Below, one piece after another: positions 36,505 through 44,711 of a stretch of DNA of 64,000 nt. A program made the position numbers and the translations under genes. Each line of letters opens with the position of its first letter. Position 1 is the stretch's first letter. The notes below the pieces were generated by a model. It was not told where the DNA came from. It searched no databases and saw only the letters and a program-made list of their open reading frames with translations. This stretch comes from Acidovorax sp. A1169 (lineage in GTDB: Bacteria > Pseudomonadota > Gammaproteobacteria > Burkholderiales > Burkholderiaceae_C), in contig NZ_JAUZDX010000012.1 of the NCBI RefSeq assembly GCF_030704685.1, forward strand, positions 1 to 64,000. Reading direction: 5' to 3'.

Positions 36505-37488
36505 TCAGTCGACCTTTGCCCCCGAGGCTTTCACCACCTGCTGGTACTTGGCGCGCTCGCTGGCCATGAAGGCCTCGAACTGCGCGGGCGTGGTGGGCAC
36601 GGGCTCGGCCAGCAGCAGGCCGAAGCGGGTCTTGGTCTCGGGCGCATTCAGCGCCGCCACGAAGGCTTTGTTGAGCTTGTCGATCACCGGCTTGGGCGTG
36701 GCCGCAGGGGCCACCAGGCCCCACCAGGTGTCGATCGAAAAGCCCTTGAAGGTGTCCGACAGCGGGGGCACGCCTGGCAAGTTCGGGCTGGCGGCCAGCG
36801 AGGTCACGGCCAGGGCCTTGAGCTTGCCGGCGCGGATGTTGGGGGCCGCAGCCGCCAGATTGTCAATGTTGAAATCCACCTCGCCGGCCAGCAGGGCCAA
36901 TTGCGCAGGGTTGGCGCCGCGGTAGGGGATGTGCAGCGCGAAGATGCCTGCGCGCTGCTTGAACATCTCGCCCGCCAGGTGGCCGGCGCTGCCGTTGCCG
37001 CCGCTGCCGTAGTTGAGCTTGGCCGGGTTGGCCTTGGCATAGGCGATCAGGTCTGCCAGGTTGTGGATCTTGAGCTGCTCGGCCTTGGCGGCGTTGATCA
37101 CCAGAACGTTGGGCACGCGCACCATCTGCGTGATGGCGGCAAAATCCTTGGCCGCGTCGTAGGGCATGCGGCTGTACAGCCAGGGGTTCACTGCGTGCGT
37201 GGCCGTGGCCGAGATGCCGATGGTCAGGCCGTCCGGCGCCGCCTTGGCGATCGCGTCGGCACCGATGTTGCCGCCCGCGCCGCCCTTGTTGTCGATGATC
37301 ACCGTGCCCAGCGAGTCGCGCACCCGCTCGGCCAGCGCGCGCGCCGTCACGTCGATGGGGCCGCCCGGCGCGTAGGGCACGATCAGGCGGATCGGCTGGC
37401 CCGAGTCCTGGGCCATCGCGGCGTGTGGAAGGGCAGCGGCCACGACGGCGGCGCTGGCGAGAAGGGTGGTAAGGTTTCTGCGGTTCAT
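36505..37488 (-). CDS. Bug-family tripartite tricarboxylate receptor
   Basis: This 327-residue periplasmic binding protein has a signal peptide (MNRRNLTTLLASAAVVAAA, cleaved near AMAQ) and Bug/TctC motifs: IRLIVPYAPGGPIDVTAR, NKGGAGGNIGADAIAKA, LNYGSGGNGS and YRGANPAQLALL. Bug proteins bind carboxylates or aromatic acids. No TctA/B permease is adjacent, as is common for the many orphan Bug proteins of this lineage. ATG 37488 is preferred over an upstream start at 37503. Confidence 0.92.
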   Translation of the reverse strand: MNRRNLTTLLASAAVVAAALPHAAMAQDSGQPIRLIVPYAPGGPIDVTARALAERVRDSLGTVIIDNKGGAGGNIGADAIAKAAPDGLTIGISATATHAVNPWLYSRMPYDAAKDFAAITQMVRVPNVLVINAAKAEQLKIHNLADLIAYAKANPAKLNYGSGGNGSAGHLAGEMFKQRAGIFALHIPYRGANPAQLALLAGEVDFNIDNLAAAAPNIRAGKLKALAVTSLAASPNLPGVPPLSDTFKGFSIDTWWGLVAPAATPKPVIDKLNKAFVAALNAPETKTRFGLLLAEPVPTTPAQFEAFMASERAKYQQVVKASGAKVD

Positions 37489-37579
37489 GGTGCCATTGTG
37501 CAAAAAATGGAGCGGCCACTACAAAAAATAGGGCCAGCCATCGGGGAATACCCCCATCGCCCGGGGTGTGGTCTCCACC

Positions 37580-38641
37580 TCAACCGTGCTTGTCGGCCTC
37601 GGAGGTGAAGGCGTCCGCAAAGAACTCTTCGGGCGGCAGGCCACGGTGGGCACTGTATGCGTCGCGTGCCGACTCGACCACGATGGGCGCGCCGCAGGCA
37701 TAGACCTGGTAGCCCGAGAGGTCGGCAAAATCGTCCATCACCGCCTGGTGCACGAAGCCTGTGCGGCCCGTCCATCCGTCGTCGGGCTGCGCGTCGGAGA
37801 CGACGGGCACGTAGCGCAGGTTGGGCATCTCGGCCACGCGCTCCTGCACCCAGTCGGCCATGTACAGGTCCCCGGGGCGGCGCCCGCCCCAGTAGAGCAC
37901 GGTAGGGCGTGTGCTGCCCTTGAACTGCAGGTGCTCGATCAGCGCCTTGGTGGGCGCAAAGCCCGTGCCCGATGCGAGCAGCACGATGGGCTTGTCCGAG
38001 TCCTCGCGCAGGAAGAAGCTGCCGAACGGGCCTTCCACGCGCAGGATCTCCTTTTCCTTCATGGCGCCGAACACATGGTCGGTGAAGCGACCGCCCGCCA
38101 TGTGGCGGATGTGCAGCTCCACCCCCGGTGCGTCGCCCTGGGTGTGGGGGGCATTGGCCATGGAGTACGCGCGGCGCGCGCCGTCGCGCAGGATGAACTC
38201 GATGTACTGCCCCGCGTGGTAGCGGAAGGTGTCGGCCGCCGGCAGTTGCAGGCGCACCTGCATCACGTCGTGCGACTTCTTCGTGAGGGTGGACACGCGC
38301 ACCGGCATCTTCTTGACCGGGTAGGCGCTCTCGTCCGTGACCTGGCGTGATTCGAGCACCACATCGGTCAGGGGCGTGGCGCAGCAGGTCAGCACGAAGC
38401 CGGCGGCCTCCTCGTCAGCCGTGAGCGCCTTGGACTGGTGGTTGGCGTGGACCACCGCGCCGCTGAGCTTCTTGCACTTGCAGGAGCCGCAGGCACCGTC
38501 CTTGCAGCCATAGGGCAGGCCCACGCCGCTGCGGATGGCGGCGGACAGGATGGATTCATCGCCCTGTGCGGCAAAGGCGCGGCCGCTGGGCTGCACGAAA
38601 ATCTGGAAACTGGACGCGGGGGCCGCCTCGGCGCTGGTCAT
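37580..38641 (-). CDS. 2Fe-2S ferredoxin/flavin NAD(P)H reductase
   Basis: This 353-residue protein has an N-terminal plant-type 2Fe-2S domain (cysteines in YGCKDGACGSCKC and the distal LTCC), then an FAD domain (RRAYSMANAP) and an NAD domain (LASGTGFAPTKAL). This order is like CDP-6-deoxy-3,4-glucoseen reductase (AscD) and phenol/toluene hydroxylase reductases; in this lineage it often occurs alone. The partner oxygenase is not in the window. Its start overlaps the possible start of the opposite gene. Confidence 0.9.
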   Translation of the reverse strand: MTSAEAAPASSFQIFVQPSGRAFAAQGDESILSAAIRSGVGLPYGCKDGACGSCKCKKLSGAVVHANHQSKALTADEEAAGFVLTCCATPLTDVVLESRQVTDESAYPVKKMPVRVSTLTKKSHDVMQVRLQLPAADTFRYHAGQYIEFILRDGARRAYSMANAPHTQGDAPGVELHIRHMAGGRFTDHVFGAMKEKEILRVEGPFGSFFLREDSDKPIVLLASGTGFAPTKALIEHLQFKGSTRPTVLYWGGRRPGDLYMADWVQERVAEMPNLRYVPVVSDAQPDDGWTGRTGFVHQAVMDDFADLSGYQVYACGAPIVVESARDAYSAHRGLPPEEFFADAFTSEADKHG

Positions 38642-39632
38642 GTTGTGGGTATCCTTGGAACTTGTCTTCTTCGCGTATCCGATTTTGCCCTCAAACCAAA
38701 GCCCCCTTGGCGCCCTGCCGGCGCGCTTTCGCCGCGAACGCCTGCTGATCGTCGGCTGCGGCGACGTGGGCCAGCGCGTGGTGCGCCAGCTGCAGGCGCC
38801 CGGTGCAGCTGCCCCGCGCCTGCGCGTGCTGGCGCTCACCTCCAGCCCTGACCGCGTGGAGGGCCTGCGTGCGCAGGGCATCGTCCCGCTTTTGGGCAAC
38901 CTGGACAACGCGGCCACCTTGAGGCGCCTGTCGGGAGTAGCGACCCGGGTGATGCACCTGGCGCCGCCCCCGGGTGAAGGCGCTGGCAGCGGTAGCTGGT
39001 GGCGCGACCCGCGCACCGTGGCGCTGGCGCGCGCGCTGCGCCTGCGCAGCCAGCCGGCCTCCCTGGTGTACGCCTCCACCAGCGGTGTGTATGGCGACTG
39101 CCAGGGTGCCCTGGTGCCTGAGACCCGGGCTCTCGGGCCCGCCACACCGCGCGCGCAGCGCCGTGTGAATGCCGAGCGCGCCGTGCGCCACCTGGGCCGT
39201 GCGGGCGTGCGTGCCAGCATATTGCGCATCCCCGGCATCTACGCCCCCGACCGCGCAGGCGGCACGCCCGAGGCGCGGCTGCGCAAGGGCACGCCGGTGC
39301 TGGTGGCCGAGGACGATGTGTACACCAACCACATCCACGCCGACGACCTGGCCCGTGCCTGCCTGCGCGCCCTGTGGAAGGGGCGCCCGCAGCGCATCTA
39401 CAACATCAGCGACGAAAGCCACCTGAAGATGGGCGACTATTTCGACCTGGCGGCCGACCTCTATGGCCTGCCGCGCCCGCGGCGCCTGCCGCGCAGCACG
39501 GCGCAGAACGAACTGCCGGTGGTGCTGCTGAGCTTCATGAGCGAGTCGCGCCGGCTGGACAACCGGCGCATGCTGCAGGAGCTGGGCCTGCGGCTGCGCT
39601 ATCCCAGTGTGGTTGAGGGCTTGCGCGCCTGA
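38640..39632 (+). CDS. NAD(P)-dependent epimerase/SDR family protein
   Basis: The protein is an extended SDR resembling YeeZ/NAD-dependent epimerases: LLIVGCGDVGQRVVRQL near the N-terminus, YASTSGVYGD, and RILRIPGIYAPDR. The start is uncertain: ATG 38640 overlaps the opposite ATG, while TTG 38655 or 38685 is also in frame. A one-base change at a run of five C (38702-38706) would join an alternative frame to this one, so the annotated N-terminus is provisional. The substrate is unknown. Confidence 0.85.
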   Translation: MLWVSLELVFFAYPILPSNQSPLGALPARFRRERLLIVGCGDVGQRVVRQLQAPGAAAPRLRVLALTSSPDRVEGLRAQGIVPLLGNLDNAATLRRLSGVATRVMHLAPPPGEGAGSGSWWRDPRTVALARALRLRSQPASLVYASTSGVYGDCQGALVPETRALGPATPRAQRRVNAERAVRHLGRAGVRASILRIPGIYAPDRAGGTPEARLRKGTPVLVAEDDVYTNHIHADDLARACLRALWKGRPQRIYNISDESHLKMGDYFDLAADLYGLPRPRRLPRSTAQNELPVVLLSFMSESRRLDNRRMLQELGLRLRYPSVVEGLRA

Positions 39633-39845
39633 GAGTCTGAGAATCTTTCGTCCATGCCCGCCTCCCGGCCTAGGAGGCTGCGGGGCAGAGCCCGCCGCCT
39701 GCTTGGGTGTGCGTCGCCATCGGCACCATTGCGCAGTCTGCGAGCCACCGGCCCGCGCCGGGCCTGCCCATGGCATCCGTGACGCCGCAACTCGCCCCGC
39801 AGAGCGTGCGCCCAAGCGTGAACCGTGTGCCCGGCCGGCTCCGGT
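39633..39845. other. Intergenic region, nothing coding seen
   Basis: The 213 bp after the epimerase gene contain an imperfect hairpin (GCCTCC...GGAGGC, about 39659-39680), which could act as a terminator but has no T-run. I see no gene here. Confidence 0.4.
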
Positions 39846-40586
39846 TCAGCAGGGCGCCTGCCCGCCGTTGGAGCGGCACACACCGCCAGTGCCAGGGAAG
39901 CGACCCGGCCCGTTGCGTGGATAGGTATTGCCCTGGTTGTCCGTGCAGCGGTAGTCCGAGCACTGCGTGAGCCGTGGCGGCGGTGGCTGGGGCACGGTGG
40001 GAAAGGGCTGCGGGAACACCGCAGGGGGCGGGTAGGGCACCGGGTAGCCCGGGCCGTAGCGGGGCGGCACCACCACCACGCGGGGCTGCGCGGCGCGGGC
40101 ACGCTCCACCTCGGCATAGCCTTGGGGCCCCAGGCAATCGAGGTCCATCTGCCGCTGGGCAGCTTCCAGGCGCTGGCCGTGCTCCTGGGTGGAGCGGGGG
40201 CCTTCGCTGGCCAGCATGTCGTAGCTGCGGCGCGAGCGTGCGCACTCGGGCGAGCGCGCATAGTCCTGCGGCAGCGGGGCGTTGGCGGCACGCGCACGGT
40301 TGCGCTCATCGGCACGCCGGGCTTCGGCATCCGCTGCATCGTTCTCTGCCTGCTGGCGCTGCTGCTTACGTTCCAACGCCTCGGCGGAGAGTTGCCGGTC
40401 CAGCAGAATTTCCTCAGGGGAGCGGCGTGGCTCTACCTCGCGCGCGGCCTCGCTGCTGCTGCATGCGCCGTCGGTGTAAGTCACCTTGCCGGTGCGTGCA
40501 TCGGTGCAGCGCGTGACCTGGGCCTGCGCGCCAAGGCCCAGGCAAGCCGCGAAAAGGCCTGCAAAAAGGTGGCGTGCCTGGATCAT
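39846..40586 (-). CDS. DUF4124 domain secreted protein
   Basis: This 246-residue protein has a signal peptide (to about residue 22), a DUF4124-like segment (VTRCTDARTGKVTYTDGACS) often found in betaproteobacterial envelope proteins, a charged helical middle (residues about 60-105) and a proline-rich C-terminus with six cysteines. The function is unknown. It is 30 bp after the start of the next upstream leftward gene. Confidence 0.78.
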   Translation of the reverse strand: MIQARHLFAGLFAACLGLGAQAQVTRCTDARTGKVTYTDGACSSSEAAREVEPRRSPEEILLDRQLSAEALERKQQRQQAENDAADAEARRADERNRARAANAPLPQDYARSPECARSRRSYDMLASEGPRSTQEHGQRLEAAQRQMDLDCLGPQGYAEVERARAAQPRVVVVPPRYGPGYPVPYPPPAVFPQPFPTVPQPPPPRLTQCSDYRCTDNQGNTYPRNGPGRFPGTGGVCRSNGGQAPC

Positions 40587-40616
40587 GGTGCGTCCTGATG
40601 AGCCGCCACCCTTCGA

Positions 40617-41141
40617 TCAGGGCTTGTCGGCGCTGTTCGACTGTTGGCGTGCACGCCAGTCATTCGGCGCAGGCGTGTAACTTCCGGGGGCCATCTGTCC
40701 TGGGCGGGACTCGCGATTGCGGCGATCTTCGGCCGCACGCCGGTCACGCTCGGCCTGCTCGCGGCGAGCCTGTTCCTGCATGGCCTGATTGCGGCGATCC
40801 TGGTCTCGGCGGGCATTGTCACGGTCGCGATCACGGTCCCGGTCGCGGCGTTCGCGCTCGGCTTGCTCGCGCCATTGCTGCTGCGCACGCTCGCGTTCCC
40901 GCTCACGCGCCCAGTCGCGCTCGTCGCGGCGGTTGCCGTAGTACACCGGTGGTGGCGGTGCCACGTACACGGGTGGCGCCGAACGGTAGACCGGCGGCGA
41001 GTCGTAGATGATTGTCGACGAGCTCGGCGGGTAGTAAGCAGGGGCTGGCGCGTAGTACGGGTCGCCCGGTACCGTGGCACAGCCAGTCAGCACGGCGCCC
41101 AGGACCGTGGCGGATAGAACGCGGGCTAAGGTATTTGTCAT
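40617..41141 (-). CDS. Arg/Glu/Asp-rich lipoprotein
   Basis: This 174-residue protein has a lipoprotein signal (lipobox LTGC at about residue 21), a proline/tyrosine-rich stretch (about 27-68) and a very charged low-complexity region (70-150) with RD and RE repeats. The repeated segment suggests a disordered or coiled region facing the periplasm. It may be co-transcribed with the DUF4124 gene. No homologue is recognised. Confidence 0.7.
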   Translation of the reverse strand: MTNTLARVLSATVLGAVLTGCATVPGDPYYAPAPAYYPPSSSTIIYDSPPVYRSAPPVYVAPPPPVYYGNRRDERDWARERERERAQQQWREQAERERRDRDRDRDRDNARRDQDRRNQAMQEQARREQAERDRRAAEDRRNRESRPGQMAPGSYTPAPNDWRARQQSNSADKP

Positions 41142-41362
41142 GTGGTTTCAGACTCCCGGCGCACAAGGCGCGTTCCGCGTTGCAGGTAAAGCCCACGAAA
41201 ACAACACCAAGCAGGTATTACATCGCACAGGCAGATTGCAACTTGACGTTTGAGCCCTGCATTTGGTTGACCGGCGCCCAGTTTGCCGCAGACGGGCGCG
41301 CAGCGATAGCCCTCCCGGGTAGGCCAAAGGCTACTTGCCGGGTAGGTGGCGTGACATCGTTC

Positions 41363-41397
41363 ACGCAAAAGAAGCGGTGGCGGCCTCGGCCGCCGCT
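41363..41397 (-). terminator. Rho-independent terminator of cheV
   Basis: Leftward of the cheV stop, an inverted repeat of about 25 bp (AGCGG...CCGCT, 41373-41397) with the stem rich in GGC is followed by TTCTTTTG. It lies 8 bp beyond the stop codon. Confidence 0.72.
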
Positions 41398-41404
41398 GGA
41401 TGGC

Positions 41405-42364
41405 TTATTTCGGCAGCACGCGGCGAATGGTCTCCGCCAGGTCTTCCGCCACGAACTTGGCCACGTAGCCATCGGCACCCACGCTGCGCACGTGGTCTTC
41501 GTTGGCCGAGCCCGAGAGCGAGGAGTGGATGACCACCGGCAGGCCGTGGAAGCGCGCATCCTGCTTGATGTTGCGGGTCAGCGTGAAGCCGTCCATCTCG
41601 GGCATTTCCAGGTCGGTCAGCACCATGGCCACGCGGTCCAGCACCGTCTTGCCTTCGGCCTCGGCGCTTTTGGCGATCGCGTTCAGGCGGTCCCAGGCCT
41701 CCTTGCCGGACTTCACCATCTCGTAGGGGGCGTGCAGCACCTTGAGCTCCTGCTCGATGAGCGAGCGTGCGACGAAGGAGTCGTCGGCCGCCAGGATGAT
41801 GCTGCCGGGCTTGAGCTTGAGCTTGGCGCCCACCTTCTCTTCGGTGACCTCGTGGCCGTCCGAAGGGGACACCATCTGCAGGATGGCTTCCACGTCCAGC
41901 ACCTGGGCCAGGCGCGATTCGTCGGTGTTGCCGTCCAGGCGGGCAATGCTGGTCACCAGCTTGCCGGCGGCGCCGCTGGTTTCGGCTGAGAGTACCTGCT
42001 TCCAGTCCAGCCGCACGATGTCTTCCACCGATTCCACGGCGAAGGCCTGGGTGGTGCGGGCATATTCGGTCACCAACATGATGTTCAGGCCCGTCTGGGG
42101 CTTGCAGCCCACGATGGAGGGCAGGTCCAGCACGGGGATCACCTGGCCGCGCAGGTTGACCACGCCCAGCGAGTGGGCCGTGGTGCCCGCGATGGGGGTG
42201 ATGCTGGGCATGGCCACGATCTCGCGGATCTTGAACACATTGATGCCGAAGAGCTCGGACTTGCCCAGGGCACTGTCGGTGCCCAGGCGAAACAGCAGCA
42301 GCTCGAATTTGTTCGTGCTGGTGAGGTTGGTCCGCTCGTCGATGTCCTGCTGCACTGCTTTCAT
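41405..42364 (-). CDS. cheV: Chemotaxis coupling protein CheV
   Basis: This 319-residue protein has an N-terminal CheW domain (about 15-165; NVFKIREIVAMP, GVVNLRGQVIPVLDL) and a C-terminal receiver (about 185-315) with phospho-acceptor Asp in VLTDLEMPEMDG and Lys in VAKFV. It couples chemoreceptors to CheA and adapts by phosphorylation. It is probably transcribed alone with its own terminator. Confidence 0.95.
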   Translation of the reverse strand: MKAVQQDIDERTNLTSTNKFELLLFRLGTDSALGKSELFGINVFKIREIVAMPSITPIAGTTAHSLGVVNLRGQVIPVLDLPSIVGCKPQTGLNIMLVTEYARTTQAFAVESVEDIVRLDWKQVLSAETSGAAGKLVTSIARLDGNTDESRLAQVLDVEAILQMVSPSDGHEVTEEKVGAKLKLKPGSIILAADDSFVARSLIEQELKVLHAPYEMVKSGKEAWDRLNAIAKSAEAEGKTVLDRVAMVLTDLEMPEMDGFTLTRNIKQDARFHGLPVVIHSSLSGSANEDHVRSVGADGYVAKFVAEDLAETIRRVLPK

Positions 42365-42562
42365 GGGGATATCCTTTGCGCGGATACGCGCGTTTACAAA
42401 TTTTAGGATCAGAACGGTGTTCGCAGCACGTTAAATTGTCAGGTCGTACCCGAATGGGGTCTGGCCACCCCCAAGCGTCGCGGCGCCGAGACATATGACC
42501 ATGCACTCCCCATGCCAGCCCCCGCCCGGCGTGGCGCACAGGCCCCTGGCACGGCCATTGTG

Positions 42563-42859
42563 CTACACGCCTGCCACCGGGCTGTAGTGCAGCACGGTGG
42601 GGAAAGGGTCATAGAAGTGGTGCAGCAAGGCTTTCCACTCCTGGTACTGCGCGGATTGGCGAAAACCTACCTCATGGTCCTCCAGCGTGGCCCAGCGCAC
42701 CAGCAGCACATAGTCATCCTGGCGCTCGATGCAGCGCTGCAGTTCGTGCGATTGATAGCCCGGCATCGAGGCAATGATGCGCTGGGCCTGGGCAAACGCC
42801 TGCTCGAAGGCGCCGGTCTGGCCGGGGCGGATGGTCAATTGGGCAATTTCCAGGATCAT
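42563..42859 (-). CDS. Antibiotic-biosynthesis monooxygenase family protein
   Basis: This 98-residue protein begins MILEIAQLTIRPGQTG and has the ferredoxin-like ABM pattern (GYQSHELQRCIERQDDYVLLVRWATLEDH, HHFYDPFPTVLHY). Family members act on small aromatic compounds or bind haem. ATG 42859 is chosen. The 105-bp repeat lies 52 bp upstream, where the gene's promoter would be expected. Confidence 0.85.
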   Translation of the reverse strand: MILEIAQLTIRPGQTGAFEQAFAQAQRIIASMPGYQSHELQRCIERQDDYVLLVRWATLEDHEVGFRQSAQYQEWKALLHHFYDPFPTVLHYSPVAGV

Positions 42860-42911
42860 CGGGTGGCCTGTCGGTGTGGGTGCAGCACCGGTTGTACCGC
42901 AACGGGCCCTT

Positions 42912-43016
42912 TGACGGGTTTGCATTCCATCGGATACCTGGGCGGGACGCCGCAGCCATTGGTGTAGCACGGCGAGGCGAACCAACGACGCTATGCGGTT
43001 GAATGCAAAACCGTAT
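42912..43016. repeat. 105-bp dispersed repeat, copy 2
   Basis: This is related to 27645-27749 with the same length. Its right end (GCAAAACCGTAT) overlaps by one base the complement of the LysR gene's TGA stop, exactly as copy 1 does for the permease gene. The left end is degenerate. Central bases match GTAGCACGGCGAGGCG. It sits between the LysR gene and the ABM gene. Confidence 0.7.
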
Positions 43017-43918
43017 CAGTCCAGCATGCCCGGTACCTGGCGCAGGTAGGCGTGCAGTGCCGCGATGGCCTGGCGCACCTTGGCGGGCTGGGCATCGCGC
43101 TGGGGCGTCACGGCCCAGACGTCGAGCGTGCCCAGCTCCCACTGCGGCAGCAGCCGCACCAGGCGCCCGGTCTGCAGGGCGTCGTGCACATCGCTGCTGC
43201 CCAGCATGGCCACGCCCAGGCCGGCCTCGCACATCTGCTGCAGCGAGAGCTGGTTGTTGCTGGCGATGCGCGGCTCCATGCGCAGCGCGCGCGCCTCGCC
43301 CATGGTGTTGCGCAGCTCGGCGAACATGGCCTCGCCATCGCGTACCAGCCCGAGCCAGCTGTGCGATAGCAGCGCATCGGGGTGCGCAGGCATGCCGTAC
43401 CGCGCCACCCAATCGGCCGAGGCGCACAGGTAGACATTCATCGCGCACAGGCGCCGTGCCGCCCAGGTGGAGTCCTGCAGCCGGCCAAAGCGCACGGCCA
43501 GGTCGATGCGTGCGTTGATGAGGTCGATGGGCGAGTCATCCACCAGCAGCCGCAGCCGCAGGGCCGGGTTGGCCGCCAGCATGTCGCCCAGGGCCGGTGC
43601 AATGTGGCGTGCAAAGCCCACCGTGGCCGACAGGCGCAGTTCGCCGCTCGGTGCATCGCGCGATGCCGCCAGCTCGGCCCGCGCCTGGTCGGCCGCCGCG
43701 CACATGGCCGCGCAGCGCGCGTGGTAGCGCTGGCCCGCCTCGGTCAGCGCCAACTGGCGGGTGGATCGGTGCAGCAAGGTCACGCCGCCATCGCTTTCGA
43801 GCTTGCGCACCTGCTGGCTCACGGCCGAAGTGCTCATGCCCAGGGCACGGGCGGCCCCGCTCATCGAGCCGTGCTGCACCACGCAGGCGAACACGGCCAT
43901 GCGTTTGAGGTCATCCAT
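43016..43918 (-). CDS. LysR family regulator
   Basis: This 300-residue regulator has the standard N-terminal winged helix (MDDLKRMAVFACVVQHGSMSGAARALGMSTSAVSQQVRKLE) and the substrate-binding C-terminal half typical of the family. It is divergent from an NAD(P)-binding oxidoreductase gene, with an inverted repeat at 43943-43957 in the intergenic region, and probably controls it. The effector is unknown. Confidence 0.93.
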   Translation of the reverse strand: MDDLKRMAVFACVVQHGSMSGAARALGMSTSAVSQQVRKLESDGGVTLLHRSTRQLALTEAGQRYHARCAAMCAAADQARAELAASRDAPSGELRLSATVGFARHIAPALGDMLAANPALRLRLLVDDSPIDLINARIDLAVRFGRLQDSTWAARRLCAMNVYLCASADWVARYGMPAHPDALLSHSWLGLVRDGEAMFAELRNTMGEARALRMEPRIASNNQLSLQQMCEAGLGVAMLGSSDVHDALQTGRLVRLLPQWELGTLDVWAVTPQRDAQPAKVRQAIAALHAYLRQVPGMLD

Positions 43919-43942
43919 GAATGCCCATTCTTGCGAGGATTG

Positions 43943-43957
43943 TGAAGTTGTACTTCA
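43943..43957. promoter_or_regulatory. LysR-type operator
   Basis: TGAAG-TTGTA-CTTCA is a perfect 5-bp inverted repeat with the T-N(13)-A pattern of LysR sites. It lies 25 bp before the LysR start and 86 bp before the oxidoreductase start. Confidence 0.6.
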
Positions 43958-44042
43958 AGGAGAAGGCAGGTTTTGGCCTCTACCGGGATCTTTATCAAGC
44001 CCATATTCTCACTCCATCGACTTCAACTCCCAAGGAAATGAC

Positions 44043-44684
44043 ATGAACATCGCATTGATCGGAGCCACCGGCTTCGTCGGCTCAGCCGTGCTCGAAGAAC
44101 TCCTGCGCCGCCAGCACCGCGTGACCGCGCTGGCCCGCAACCTCGGCAAACTGGCTGCACGTGATGGCCTCACCGTGGTGCAGGCCGATGCCCAGGATGC
44201 CACCCAGGTCGCCAAGGCCGTGGCTGGCCACGATGCCGTGGTCAATGCCTACAACCCCGGCTGGACCGTGCCCGACATCCACGACCAGTTCCTCGTCGGC
44301 ACGCGCGCCATCTATGCGGGTGTGAAACAGGCCGGCGTCAATCGCCTGCTGGTGGTGGGAGGCGCGGGCAGCCTGTATGTCGCCCCTGGCGTGCAACTCG
44401 TGGATACCCCCGGTTTCCCCGCCGAATACAAGGCAGGCGCCCTGGCTGCCCGCGAAGCGCTGAACCTGATCCGCAATGAAACCACGCTCGACTGGACCTT
44501 CCTGTCGCCCCCCATCCTGCTGGCCCCCGGCGAGCGCACCGGCCAGTACCGCCTGGGTACCGATGCGCCGCTGATGAACGGCGACGCGCCCGGCGGCATC
44601 AGCGTGGCCGATCTGGCCGTTGCCATCGGCGACGAACTGGAGAGCCCGCGCCACCTGCAGCAGCGCTTCACCGTGGCCAGCTGA
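44043..44684 (+). CDS. NAD(P)H-binding oxidoreductase (atypical SDR)
   Basis: This 213-residue protein begins MNIALIGATGFVGSAVLEELL, with the GxxGxxG cofactor site, and belongs with YwnB/NmrA-like atypical SDR proteins. No catalytic YxxxK is obvious, so it may be an oxidoreductase or a redox sensor. AAGGA upstream of the ATG supports the start. It is divergent from the LysR gene. Confidence 0.9.
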   Translation: MNIALIGATGFVGSAVLEELLRRQHRVTALARNLGKLAARDGLTVVQADAQDATQVAKAVAGHDAVVNAYNPGWTVPDIHDQFLVGTRAIYAGVKQAGVNRLLVVGGAGSLYVAPGVQLVDTPGFPAEYKAGALAAREALNLIRNETTLDWTFLSPPILLAPGERTGQYRLGTDAPLMNGDAPGGISVADLAVAIGDELESPRHLQQRFTVAS

Positions 44685-44711
44685 TCCCGCTGTGCTGCGC
44701 TGGTCCTGGGG

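Noticed and set aside
40617..41117. Hydrophobic plus-strand frame opposite the RD-repeat lipoprotein
   Set aside because: It is the antisense of an Arg/Asp/Glu-rich coding region, which naturally reads as Leu/Val/Ala-rich; no ribosome site supports it.
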